Shown: in pieces, positions 49,317 through 58,992 of the stretch
How positions within the stretch are numbered: the first letter of the stretch is position 1
How the letters are laid out: every line of letters begins with the position of its first letter
Assembly (NCBI GenBank): GCA_937129365.1
Contig: CAKZNB010000005.1
Location: 189,021-253,020 of the forward strand
DNA length: 64,000 bases
Direction: 5' to 3'
Origin: an uncultured Flavobacteriales bacterium
GTDB lineage: Bacteria; Bacteroidota; Bacteroidia; Flavobacteriales_D; CAJJDF01
Position numbers and translations under genes: made by a program
The notes under the pieces: model-generated
The model's input: only the letters and a program-made list of their open reading frames with translations
What the model was told of the DNA's origin: nothing
The model's database searches: none

Positions 49317-50387
49317 TTATAAATGATTCCCCAACCACTTAATCACATCATTCATAATAGGTGTTTTGTTACACCCTCCCCAACCATGGTTACAACCAGG
49401 ATATTTTATCATTTTGTGCTGTGAAGAAAAGTCAGATAATCCTGCTGGAGTTGTGCTAAACTTAGTTGTAATTGCTTGAATCAAACTATCCGCATGTTTA
49501 GGTGGGACAAGAGCATCTACTGAGCCATGCAAAATAAAGGTTGGTAGATTCCTCTGAATATTACTTGTAAAACTTGGGCTAAGCGTATCTACAATATTAG
49601 TTGGAGTTGTACTTGACACTTGCATATCATAATCTGCTAAAGATTTAAGCCCAAAGAAAAAATTCACTGTTCCTGTTTTTGAAAACGAACAGGAGCTTAC
49701 CCTCCTTTCTACTCCATGCCCATTGCCCGTGTTAGCTGCTAAATTATTAAATGGAAATGAAGAACAGGTGTTTTTAAAAGTCTGTTCGTCAATGCTATGA
49801 GGCGAATAAAAAGAAAGTACGGTTTTTAGAGCCGGATCAGAAGTATTTTTTAAAGCATACATCAAGGAAATATGTGCTCCGGCACTTTCTCCTATCAACC
49901 CAAATTCCGAGAAGGAAAAACCACTATCTATTGCTTCAGTTTTAAGTTTTTGAATAACTAAATCAACATCCTCAATCATATCACTCATATACCGCATTGG
50001 ATTATTGGTATAAAAACTTGAATTAGTATTGTAACAAACTAATCTGTACTTCATTACAGCAGCTCCGTAGCCATTATCCAGTAGTTTTTGTACTAAATCC
50101 CAACCTAAATCTCCAGAGAAAAGAGTTGTTGTATCACTTGCATCAGGTCCTAACATCCAAGCACCTCCGTGAACCAAAACAACTACTTTAGTAGATGAAG
50201 TGTAATTATTAGGCAAATACAATTCCATATTTTGTCGTGTAGAAGTAGTTCCATAAACTACTCTTTTTACATAAGCCGTATTATTTTGAGTAGCGGGTTT
50301 TGTGCATTCTTCGGAAGTTGTTTCTTTTTTACAACTATAAAATACAAGTGCTAAAACGGTAACAAAAATTATCTTTTTCATATTCAA
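49317..50387 (-). CDS. Alpha/beta hydrolase lipoprotein (carboxylesterase-like)
   Basis: Lipobox LVFYSCKKE; VVVLVHGGAWMLGPDA, FGLIGESAGAHISLMYAL, ILHGSVDALVPPKHAD. Confidence 0.85.
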   Translation of the reverse strand: MNMKKIIFVTVLALVFYSCKKETTSEECTKPATQNNTAYVKRVVYGTTSTRQNMELYLPNNYTSSTKVVVLVHGGAWMLGPDASDTTTLFSGDLGWDLVQKLLDNGYGAAVMKYRLVCYNTNSSFYTNNPMRYMSDMIEDVDLVIQKLKTEAIDSGFSFSEFGLIGESAGAHISLMYALKNTSDPALKTVLSFYSPHSIDEQTFKNTCSSFPFNNLAANTGNGHGVERRVSSCSFSKTGTVNFFFGLKSLADYDMQVSSTTPTNIVDTLSPSFTSNIQRNLPTFILHGSVDALVPPKHADSLIQAITTKFSTTPAGLSDFSSQHKMIKYPGCNHGWGGCNKTPIMNDVIKWLGNHL

Positions 50388-50488
50388 GATTTATTAAAAA
50401 AAATTACAAAATCATATAAATTGGCAATTAATAAAGCTAGTAAAATTAAACCCAACAAAATCCAAATGATTCTTTTTGGCTTCTTCAT

Positions 50489-52732
50489 CTAATAAGTTCT
50501 CTCAACCGTTTTTATTCCCTTTATTTTTTTCATTTTGTTCATCATGTCATCAAGGTGCTTCGTATCATGAACAAGGGCTTTTAATTCCCCTTTAAATATT
50601 CCATCGTCTGAGGCTATATTCAAAGATTTAATATTAATACTTAAACTACTTGTAATCAAACTTGTTAGAGAATGAATGATTCCCATTCCGTCAATACCAG
50701 TAAATTCAATTCCCACCGAAAATTCTTTGAGGGTTTGGCTTTTCCATTTAGCTGTTAAAACTCTGTAAGCATATTTTGACATCAATTGAACTGCATTTTT
50801 ACAGTTTGTTCTGTGGATTTTAATTCCATCATTTATTGTCAAAAAACCAAACACATCATCTCCAGGAATGGGCGAACAACATTTTGCAATTTTGTAATCT
50901 ACTTGCTTCAAACTATCATCTCCTAGTATAATTGCCTCACTTGATTTCCCTCCAAAATTGGAAATAATTTCTCTCTGATCAAGTTTTTCTTCCTCTTTGG
51001 GTTTTCTTCTAAAAAGTGAAGTAAGTGCGTTTTGAGGTTCTTTTTCAAATTTAAGATTCCCCCCTTTTATTACAATCGATTTTATCTTAGATAAATCAAT
51101 TTTTCCTTTGGCAATTTTAAAACTAAGCTCTAACGAGTCTTTTAGCTCGTATAATTTTACAATCTCACTTATGTTTTTATCAGTAAAATTGACATTAAGC
51201 GACCTCAATTTCCTCATTAACATCTCCTTACCTTGCTCCGCAGATTTTTTTACTTCTTCTCTCAAAGACTGCTTAATGTTGGAACGAGCTTTGGAAGTTA
51301 CCACAAAATCAAGCCAAGCTTCTTTGGGAGATTGCTTGTTGGATGTAATAATTTCTACTTGATCTCCACTACTTAATTGATGGCTCAACGGAACTAGTTT
51401 ATGATTTACTTTTGCTCCAATACATTTTTTTCCAATATCCCCATGGATATCAAAAGCAAAATCAAGGGAGGTTGCATTCTTTGGCAATGTTCTTAAATCT
51501 CCGTTGGGAGTAAATACATAAATTTCTTCTGCGTATAGATTCAGTTTAAAGTCCTCTATGAAATCAAGTGTATCTGTTTCATTATTCTCAACTAAATCTC
51601 TTACTTTATTAATCCAAGCATCAAATTTATTTTCAATTTTCTTCTTGCTATCCTTGTATTTCCAGTGAGCTGCCATCCCTTTTTCAGCAATCTCATCCAT
51701 TCTCTCACTTCGTATTTGAATCTCTACCCATTTTCCTGTTGGGCTCATCACTGTTGTATGTAATGATTCGTATCCATTACTCCTTGGGTTTGTAATCCAA
51801 TCTCTTAATCTATCTGGATTTGGACGATAAAAATCAGTAACTACAGAGTATACTCTCCAGCAATCCGTTTTCTCATCTTCCATTTTACTGTTTAAAATAA
51901 TGCGGACAGCAAACAAGTCATAAATCTCTTCAAAGGTTACTTTCTTCTTTTTTATTTTGTTGTAAATGGAATAAATGGATTTTGGTCTTCCTTTTATTGT
52001 ATAGCTCAATCCCGTTTTGTCCAATTCTTTTTTTAGTGGAGAAATAAACTGGGAGATAAAACGAGTTCTTATTTCTTGAGACTTTCTTAATTTATTCGAA
52101 ATTTCTTTGTAAATATCTGGTTCTGTATATTTTAATGATAAATCTTCTAACTCAGTTTTTACTGCATTCAATCCCAATCTATGAGCCAGTGGTGCATACA
52201 AAAAAAGTGTTTCTGAGGCAATTTTTCTTTGTTTATCAGACCTCATAGATTCCAAAGTACGCATATTATGAAGCCTATCTGCCAACTTTATAAATATTAC
52301 CCTTACATCATCTGGTAGAGTCAGAATCATCTTACGGAAATTCTCTGCCTGGTCAGAAGTAGACAAATCAAAAGCTCCCGAAATCTTGGTTAATCCATCA
52401 ATTATTCGCTTTTCTCTACGTCCAAAAATTGTTTCAATATCCTCAAGTGTTACATCTGTATCTTCCACAGTATCATGCAACAAAGCACAAACAATAGAAG
52501 TTGCTCCAAGCCCTATTTCCTCCGTACAAATCCTTGCAACAGCTATTGGATGAGTGATGTAAGGTTCACCAGATTTTCTTCGCATGCTTTTATGAGCATC
52601 TGCAGCGTAATTAAATGCTTTACGGATATATGCCGTATCTTCAGGTTTTGTTCTAAACTTTTTAGATGCTCGCAACAACCCTCTATAGTCTTTTAAAATT
52701 ATCTTCTTATCGCTTTCTGAATAGTCTTTCAT
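50489..52732 (-). CDS. Bifunctional RelA/SpoT (p)ppGpp synthetase/hydrolase
   Basis: YITHPIAVARI...ALLHDTVEDTDVTLEDI (HD), YESLHTTVM, TGS domain VFTPNGDLRTLPKNATSLDFAF, C-terminal ACT. Confidence 0.94.
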   Translation of the reverse strand: MKDYSESDKKIILKDYRGLLRASKKFRTKPEDTAYIRKAFNYAADAHKSMRRKSGEPYITHPIAVARICTEEIGLGATSIVCALLHDTVEDTDVTLEDIETIFGRREKRIIDGLTKISGAFDLSTSDQAENFRKMILTLPDDVRVIFIKLADRLHNMRTLESMRSDKQRKIASETLFLYAPLAHRLGLNAVKTELEDLSLKYTEPDIYKEISNKLRKSQEIRTRFISQFISPLKKELDKTGLSYTIKGRPKSIYSIYNKIKKKKVTFEEIYDLFAVRIILNSKMEDEKTDCWRVYSVVTDFYRPNPDRLRDWITNPRSNGYESLHTTVMSPTGKWVEIQIRSERMDEIAEKGMAAHWKYKDSKKKIENKFDAWINKVRDLVENNETDTLDFIEDFKLNLYAEEIYVFTPNGDLRTLPKNATSLDFAFDIHGDIGKKCIGAKVNHKLVPLSHQLSSGDQVEIITSNKQSPKEAWLDFVVTSKARSNIKQSLREEVKKSAEQGKEMLMRKLRSLNVNFTDKNISEIVKLYELKDSLELSFKIAKGKIDLSKIKSIVIKGGNLKFEKEPQNALTSLFRRKPKEEEKLDQREIISNFGGKSSEAIILGDDSLKQVDYKIAKCCSPIPGDDVFGFLTINDGIKIHRTNCKNAVQLMSKYAYRVLTAKWKSQTLKEFSVGIEFTGIDGMGIIHSLTSLITSSLSINIKSLNIASDDGIFKGELKALVHDTKHLDDMMNKMKKIKGIKTVERTY

Positions 52733-52830
52733 TCTCTCTGTTAAATTCTTATTGAATATAATAAACTTATTAAAAAAATTCCTTCAATTCGTGTTATATT
52801 TGTTGAAATTATAACTCTTTAATTGTCCGC

Positions 52831-53868
52831 ATGTACAAACTCCTAATAAGACCCATTTTATTTAGTTTTGATCCAGAAAAAATTCACCATTTTATTTTCA
52901 AATCAATTAAGTTTTTGTTTAAAATCCCTGGATTTAAATCTATTGCAAAATCTATTCATACAATTGAGGACAACCAATTAGAAAAAGAATTATTTGGGCT
53001 TAAATTTAAAAATCCTGTAGGTCTGGCTGCAGGTTTTGATAAAGATGCTAAATTATTTAATGAATTAGCAGCTTTTGGTTTTGGATTTATAGAAATTGGC
53101 ACTCTCACTCCTCTTCCTCAAGACGGAAATCCTAAACCAAGAATGTTTAGGTTGCCTGAAGATAAAGGAGTTATAAACAGAATGGGATTTAATAATGGCG
53201 GAGTGAAAGAAGCTGTAGAACGATTAAAAAACAACAATTCAGGGATAATTATTGGTGGAAATATTGGTAAAAACAAAGTAACTCCCAACGAAAATGCAGT
53301 AGATGATTACGTAATTTGTTTTAATGAATTACACCCGCATGTAGATTATTTTGTAGTGAACGTAAGTTCACCCAATACTCCTAATCTTAGAGCTTTACAA
53401 GACAAAAAGCCTTTAACAGAAATATTGATGAGATTAAAATCATTAAATGCTCAAAAAGATATTCAACGCCCAATTTTATTAAAAATAGCACCTGATTTAA
53501 CAGATTCACAACTGGATGATATTATTGATATTGTGGCTGAAACTAAAATTGAAGGAATTATTGCTGCAAACACCACTATTTCAAGAGAAAATTTAATAAC
53601 AATGAATCAGCGAATTGAAGAAATAGGAAACGGAGGATTAAGTGGAAAACCAGTTACTGAAAGGAGTACCGAAGTTATTCGTTATTTAAGTACCAAGAGT
53701 AACAAAGCTTTCCCAATAATTGGAGTTGGTGGAATTCACACTCCTGAAGATGCCATTGAAAAACTAGAAGCTGGAGCTGATTTGGTGCAAGTCTACACAG
53801 GGTTTGTATATGAGGGACCTAGTATGGTGAAGAAGATTAATAAAGCTATTTTGAAAACTACTAAATAA
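52831..53868 (+). CDS. pyrD: Dihydroorotate dehydrogenase (quinone)
   Basis: [78 protein letters not shown]. Confidence 0.95.
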   Translation: MYKLLIRPILFSFDPEKIHHFIFKSIKFLFKIPGFKSIAKSIHTIEDNQLEKELFGLKFKNPVGLAAGFDKDAKLFNELAAFGFGFIEIGTLTPLPQDGNPKPRMFRLPEDKGVINRMGFNNGGVKEAVERLKNNNSGIIIGGNIGKNKVTPNENAVDDYVICFNELHPHVDYFVVNVSSPNTPNLRALQDKKPLTEILMRLKSLNAQKDIQRPILLKIAPDLTDSQLDDIIDIVAETKIEGIIAANTTISRENLITMNQRIEEIGNGGLSGKPVTERSTEVIRYLSTKSNKAFPIIGVGGIHTPEDAIEKLEAGADLVQVYTGFVYEGPSMVKKINKAILKTTK

Positions 53869-53874
53869 ATTTAT

Positions 53875-53946
53875 TTGTCATTCCTGCGAAGGTAGGAATC
53901 TGTTTATTCAGTGTAGTTAGACTCCTGCCTTCGCAGGAATGACAAT
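53875..53946. repeat. REP-like double-palindrome element, copy 3
   Basis: tgtcattcctgcgaaggtaggaatct ... agactcctgccttcgcaggaatgacaat; the two halves are near-perfect inverted repeats of each other. Confidence 0.8.
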
Positions 53947-53959
53947 ATAAACGAATAGA

Positions 53960-54835
53960 ATGAAAGAAAACAACACAATAAAACTCATAGAATGTCCTCG
54001 TGACGCAATGCAGGGAATGCACGATTTTGTGCCTACACAACTCAAAGCAGATTATATTAATTCTTTGCTCAAAGTAGGTTTTGACACCATAGATTTTGGA
54101 AGTTTTGTTTCTCCAAAAGCAATTCCTCAGCTAAAAGATACAACGGAAGTTTTAAATAAATTAGAGCTAGAAAAAACTGACTCAAAACTTTTGGCAATTG
54201 TTGCAAACAAAAGAGGAGCAGAAGATGCTGTAAATTTTGAAGAAATAGATTATTTAGGTTTTCCTTTTTCAGTTTCGGAAACTTTTCAGCAGCGAAACAC
54301 CAATTCGAGTATTGAAGAATCACTATTAAGAGTTGAGGAAATTCAGAATTTGGCAGTAAAAAATAAAAAGCAATTAGTTGTTTATCTATCGATGGCTTTC
54401 GGAAATCCTTATGGAGACAAATGGGACCAAGATATTATAGCAAAGTGGGCAGAAAAATTGCACAAAGAATTAGATGTGAATATTTTAGCACTATCTGACA
54501 CTATTGGAAGCTCTGATAAAGAATCTATTACTTCTTTATTCACAACCTTAATCCCTGAATTTGAGAAAGTAGAATTTGGAGCACATTTACATACTACTCC
54601 TGATACTTGGGAGGAAAAAATAGTTGCAAGTATCGAAAGCGGTTGTAGAAGATTTGACGGAGCCATAAAAGGCTACGGAGGTTGCCCAATGGCAAAAGAT
54701 GAATTAACAGGAAATATGCCTACAGAAAAAATGGTTTCTTACTTTGAAGAGCATGGATTTGAAACTGGATTGGATCATGGATTATTCTTAGATTCTATGA
54801 AAAAATCGGGTGAGGTATTTAATTTTTATAATTAA
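53960..54835 (+). CDS. Hydroxymethylglutaryl-CoA lyase
   Basis: LIECPRDAMQGM...VGFDTIDFGSFVSPKAIPQLKDT...LALSDTIGSS...GCPMAKDELTGNMPTE. Confidence 0.92.
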   Translation: MKENNTIKLIECPRDAMQGMHDFVPTQLKADYINSLLKVGFDTIDFGSFVSPKAIPQLKDTTEVLNKLELEKTDSKLLAIVANKRGAEDAVNFEEIDYLGFPFSVSETFQQRNTNSSIEESLLRVEEIQNLAVKNKKQLVVYLSMAFGNPYGDKWDQDIIAKWAEKLHKELDVNILALSDTIGSSDKESITSLFTTLIPEFEKVEFGAHLHTTPDTWEEKIVASIESGCRRFDGAIKGYGGCPMAKDELTGNMPTEKMVSYFEEHGFETGLDHGLFLDSMKKSGEVFNFYN

Positions 54836-54862
54836 TGGTTTTTTCATAAAAAAACCTCATTA
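54833..54862 (+). terminator. Hairpin downstream of HMG-CoA lyase gene
   Basis: taatggttttttcataaaaaaacctcatta inverted repeat; no long T tail, so termination is uncertain. Confidence 0.4.
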
Positions 54863-54919
54863 AAGTTTTGAATAAATAGAAAAAAGGGTTTTCTTTGCAG
54901 TCTCAAAAAATAATAGAAG

Positions 54920-55162
54920 ATGTCAAAAGTTTGTCAATTAACAGGAAAAAAAGTGCAGTCGGGTAATAACGTATCTTTCTCTTTGAGAAGAACAAGAAGA
55001 AAATTTTACCCAAATTTATTAACTAAGAAATTTCACTTACCAAGTGAAGACAGAACAGTTACTTTAAAAGTAAGCACAAGAGCTTTGAGAACTATTGATA
55101 AAATAGGAATCGAAGAAATGATTAAAAGATCAAAAGCTAAAGGATTGTACACAGGAGCATAA
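54920..55162 (+). CDS. rpmB: 50S ribosomal protein L28
   Basis: MSKVCQLTGKKVQSGNNVSFSLRRTRRKFYPNLLTKKFHLPSEDRTVTLKVSTRALRTIDKIG. Confidence 0.95.
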   Translation: MSKVCQLTGKKVQSGNNVSFSLRRTRRKFYPNLLTKKFHLPSEDRTVTLKVSTRALRTIDKIGIEEMIKRSKAKGLYTGA

Positions 55163-55185
55163 TTATCCTTTGTAAATACATTATT

Positions 55186-55221
55186 AAAAAAAGTCTCGAA
55201 GTTTTCTTCGGGACTTTTTTT
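55186..55221 (+). terminator. Rho-independent terminator after rpmB
   Basis: aaaaaaagtctcgaagttttcttcgggacttttttt. Confidence 0.85.
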
Positions 55222-55399
55222 GTGCATAAAATTACTGAGTTGATGTTTACCTCAAGTTAGATACTCTAATCAGCAATAAGTTTTAAATAGCAAAATAATT
55301 AACTTCCATTTTTTACTCAATGAGTGTTAGCCTGTTATCTTAATTTTTTTTGTAACTTGTGGATATATGCAAATTGTGCTTCATACCTGAAAACCAAAA

Positions 55400-55900
55400 A
55401 TGGAAATAGAAAAAGGATTTAAAATAGACTCACCGAATGTTTTTGTTCCTTGGAATATAGGCGAGAAAGAGTTCTTGGAATTATTTAAGGCAGCGGAGTT
55501 AAAAAACGTGACAAGCGGATATTACACGATCCCTTGCGAATCTCTTAATGGACTGAAAAGTTTAATCGGATTTCACTTTGAACCAAGAAAGAATGGAGTT
55601 TTAAATGAATTGGAATTCTTTAGAACAAATTATGACGACCCAAAAAAATCGTTTGATGATTTCCAGACTCATTTTGAAAAGGCGTTTGGAAACCCAACAG
55701 GAAGTTCAAAAGGAAATGAAGGGTTTGATAATTATCAATGGTCGATTAATGGAATTAAAATAATGCATTATGTTTTTGACCGATTCGGACCTGAAGAACA
55801 TATGAGAATAAAATACGAAAGCACAAAAACGTATAAAAATAATGGCGGAATTTCTGCCGAAATAAAGAATAGTAACAACAATAATTCTGGTCTAAACTGA
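55400..55900 (+). CDS. Hypothetical protein
   Basis: 166-aa ORF, stand-alone transcription unit between rpmB and the S74 operon. Confidence 0.55.
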   Translation: MEIEKGFKIDSPNVFVPWNIGEKEFLELFKAAELKNVTSGYYTIPCESLNGLKSLIGFHFEPRKNGVLNELEFFRTNYDDPKKSFDDFQTHFEKAFGNPTGSSKGNEGFDNYQWSINGIKIMHYVFDRFGPEEHMRIKYESTKTYKNNGGISAEIKNSNNNNSGLN

Positions 55901-55990
55901 AAAATTTGTGGTCTTAAAACCGCCAATATTCTTATACAAGACCGTTAAACCTATCTAAAAAAAGTTCAATCATTAAAACAACTAGCCCTA

Positions 55991-58990
55991 CTATTTCTCC
56001 TCAGCCATTTTTTTCAATAACCTCAACTGTTCTTCCAATATAGTAATTTCTTCTTCCTGTTTTTTTAGCGTATTAATAAGCACATAGGTGAAATTTGAGG
56101 GATCAACTTGCAAGTAATTTTCATTGCTTACCTCAACATCACTTACCATTTCAGGGTTTGATTTTAGTAAGTCTTGTGCTATCACACCCTGGTAAACTTT
56201 ATCTCTTGTTAAGTTATTTTCGCCAACCAATTTTTCATATTTATCATTAAACTGGTAGCTTACAGGGTTTACCAGTTTTAAAGATTCTATTCCTAATGCA
56301 TAGGGCTTAATATCCTTTTTTAATCTTCTATCAGAGAAAGTTGCCCATGCTCCTCCCCCAGTTTTGTTTGCTGTACCATTTACAGATAAATTATTATCGG
56401 GAGTTAATGTATTTATTCCTACATTTTTTTGGTCTAAATCGGCATACAATGTGGCTACATTATAACTATTTGATACAATCAAACTATTATCTCTTGAAAA
56501 TAGGGTTGAGAGTCCAGAACTACTTCCTATAAAAATATTACTGTCCCCAAATTCGTGGTATACTCCAGCATTGGTTCCAATGTAAATATTTCTGTTTCCG
56601 TTAGGCCTATACCCTGCTTGGTAACCAAGAGCTATATTAAAATCTCCTTTGTTGTAATAAAATGAATTGGTACCAAAACCAATTGCATTATTTCCCTTGT
56701 TGTTAAACCCGGAGCTAGTACCCATCAAAATAGAGTAATCTCCAGTGTTTCGGTAGCCTGAGTTAGTTCCTATTGCATTTACATATCCAACCATTGTAGA
56801 ATCTATTCTAAGAGATTGATAACCGATTGCATTGTTGTAATTTGAGGGATTAACTTTACTAAATTGCGAATAAGGTCCTATTAAATTATGGTGGTTTCCT
56901 TTACTTCTGTATCCTGCTTGATGCCCAAGACTATTTATATAACTACCTTTATTATGATAATTGGTATAAGTTCCTATTGCATTGTTATAGGCATCTCCTT
57001 CTGTAGAATCATACCTTGAAGCGAAAAAACCTATTGCATTTATATAATTTCCTTTTCCTACATGTTGCGAAAGCGAATAAGAACCTATGGCTATGTTATT
57101 TTTTCCTTTATTTCTGTATCCTGCCTGATAACCATATCCATTCAATCCTTCTTCTCTATTAAAATAAGCTGAATTTGAACCAATCACATTTATTTGTTTT
57201 CCTGCATTAAAATGCCCTGCATAATACCCGATAACAGTTGATTGTGAAACTCCGTTAACCGAATCATACCTTGATGCATACTGTCCAATTGATGTTAGTA
57301 AACTACCATCCCCAACTTTGTCATTAGTTACTACTGTTCCTATTGCAATGTTTTTATCTCCTTTGTTTCTATACCCAGCTTGATATCCAAATCCTATAAA
57401 TTCATTCCCTGTATTGTATCTTCCCGATTGATATCCTATTACTGATAAATAATTTCCTGTATTATCATAAGCAACTCTTGACCCTAGGGCATTTAAATAA
57501 GCTCCTTTGTTATAAAACCCAACATAGTATCCCAAAGCATTAATATAGGCATCTCCCACAGATGAATCTCTACTCAAAGCATAATGTCCAATAGCTACTA
57601 TATAGTTTGCTTTTGAACTTTCTCTGTAAGTATACATACCTAAAGCTACATTGTGATTTCCTTTGTTTTCTCGTGCAGCTAAATGACCAAATGCAATCAA
57701 ATAATCTCCTTCATTATTGTACCCTGCTGAATTTCCCAGTGCTACAATGTTACTTCCTTTCCCGCTAAAAACTGTGTTAGGTCCAAATGCTGTAACTCTA
57801 TCTGCCCTATTGCTATAACCTGTTCTATATCCAATTCCTGTATAGTATCTACTTTTATTTTGATAACCTGCATAATAACCAAAAAATGAATTATAAACAT
57901 CCCCAATTGATGAGTCTAACCTCATTACATATTGTCCAATCCCAGTTACATAATTTGCCTCTTGAGCCATATCTCTCAGGGCATACATTCCTATCCCGGT
58001 ATTGTGGCTTCCTTTGTTTTGCAATCCAGGTTGATATCCTAATAAATTATTATAACTCCCTTTATTTTCTTGACCTGCTGATGTTCCTATTAAATTATTA
58101 AAATCACCTTTGTTTCTAAATGAAGCACTAGTTCCAAAGGCATTAACATACTTTCCATTATTCAAATAAAAGGAGTTAACTCCCATTCCATTCAAGTAAC
58201 TAATACCGTTTGTAGAATCAAACCTAGCTGATTGGTATCCGATGGCATTAATAAACGAGCTATTTCCTCTTTGATCTCTTAAGCTATACACCCCAACCGC
58301 TAAGTTATTGCTCCCTTTGTTGTAATAAGCCGTTTGAAAACCTATCGCAAGTATTGAATCCCCAGAGTTATTATGAGCAGAATATGATCCCAAAGCATTT
58401 ATAAGTTGCCCAGTATTGTTGTAGAGTGCTCGGTATCCGATGGCATTATTTTTTTGACCTGAATTATTATATCCAGCTTGATAGCCAATGGAATTAACAT
58501 AAGCATTGCCAGAAGTCAAATCATATCTATCCGCCTGATAGCCTAAAGCAACTTTATAGGATGAAGCCCCAGAAGAATTAGACATGGACTGATATCCTAA
58601 TGATATATTATTAGTGCCACTAAGGGTTTGATTGGCTGAATTTCTAGATAAAATATTATCACTTGCATCAATCCATACATCATTTGCAGGATTCATTAGT
58701 ACTGTATCTGCATTGCCATTACTTAAATAAATAACCAATTCTCTTTGTGGCATTAATACCCTAATACTATCAATATTTTGTTTGTCGGCTAATATTTTTA
58801 GTTCTCCAGTAGTTATACCAATATAAAAATCTTTATTAATAGTATCTAAATATAAATCTCCCTCATACGCTTGTTTATTGGTATGTATCGTAATAATTTG
58901 TGCGGGTGTATAATATTGTGATTTTACTCCAGAAAAAAAACAAACTAATAAAATAGTCAGTAAAATGATATGTAAATTATTGAACTTCAA
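55991..58990 (-). CDS. Exported YadA-head-like repeat protein with C-terminal S74 endosialidase-type intramolecular chaperone (paralogue B, 999 aa)
   Basis: Signal peptide; 42 xxIGxxxGxxNxG repeats; C-terminal GGGAWATFSDRRLKKDIKPYALGIESLKLVNPVSYQF...VYQGVIAQDLL...LINTLKKQEEEI coiled coil. Confidence 0.88.
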   Translation of the reverse strand: MKFNNLHIILLTILLVCFFSGVKSQYYTPAQIITIHTNKQAYEGDLYLDTINKDFYIGITTGELKILADKQNIDSIRVLMPQRELVIYLSNGNADTVLMNPANDVWIDASDNILSRNSANQTLSGTNNISLGYQSMSNSSGASSYKVALGYQADRYDLTSGNAYVNSIGYQAGYNNSGQKNNAIGYRALYNNTGQLINALGSYSAHNNSGDSILAIGFQTAYYNKGSNNLAVGVYSLRDQRGNSSFINAIGYQSARFDSTNGISYLNGMGVNSFYLNNGKYVNAFGTSASFRNKGDFNNLIGTSAGQENKGSYNNLLGYQPGLQNKGSHNTGIGMYALRDMAQEANYVTGIGQYVMRLDSSIGDVYNSFFGYYAGYQNKSRYYTGIGYRTGYSNRADRVTAFGPNTVFSGKGSNIVALGNSAGYNNEGDYLIAFGHLAARENKGNHNVALGMYTYRESSKANYIVAIGHYALSRDSSVGDAYINALGYYVGFYNKGAYLNALGSRVAYDNTGNYLSVIGYQSGRYNTGNEFIGFGYQAGYRNKGDKNIAIGTVVTNDKVGDGSLLTSIGQYASRYDSVNGVSQSTVIGYYAGHFNAGKQINVIGSNSAYFNREEGLNGYGYQAGYRNKGKNNIAIGSYSLSQHVGKGNYINAIGFFASRYDSTEGDAYNNAIGTYTNYHNKGSYINSLGHQAGYRSKGNHHNLIGPYSQFSKVNPSNYNNAIGYQSLRIDSTMVGYVNAIGTNSGYRNTGDYSILMGTSSGFNNKGNNAIGFGTNSFYYNKGDFNIALGYQAGYRPNGNRNIYIGTNAGVYHEFGDSNIFIGSSSGLSTLFSRDNSLIVSNSYNVATLYADLDQKNVGINTLTPDNNLSVNGTANKTGGGAWATFSDRRLKKDIKPYALGIESLKLVNPVSYQFNDKYEKLVGENNLTRDKVYQGVIAQDLLKSNPEMVSDVEVSNENYLQVDPSNFTYVLINTLKKQEEEITILEEQLRLLKKMAEEK
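56486..58606 (-). repeat. 42 tandem 16-19-residue repeats (48-57 bp) in paralogue B
   Basis: Manual parsing of aa 129-835: seven 18+19 (one 17+19, one 18+18) doublets separated by 4,4,5,4,3,2 and followed by 4 sixteen-mers plus two 17-mers. Confidence 0.85.
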
Positions 58991-58992
58991 GT

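Noticed and set aside
49199-50387. tRNA-Arg as an integration site of a mobile island
   Set aside because: No integrase, no duplicated tRNA 3' end seen downstream; the tRNA is followed by its own terminator and an ordinary hydrolase gene.
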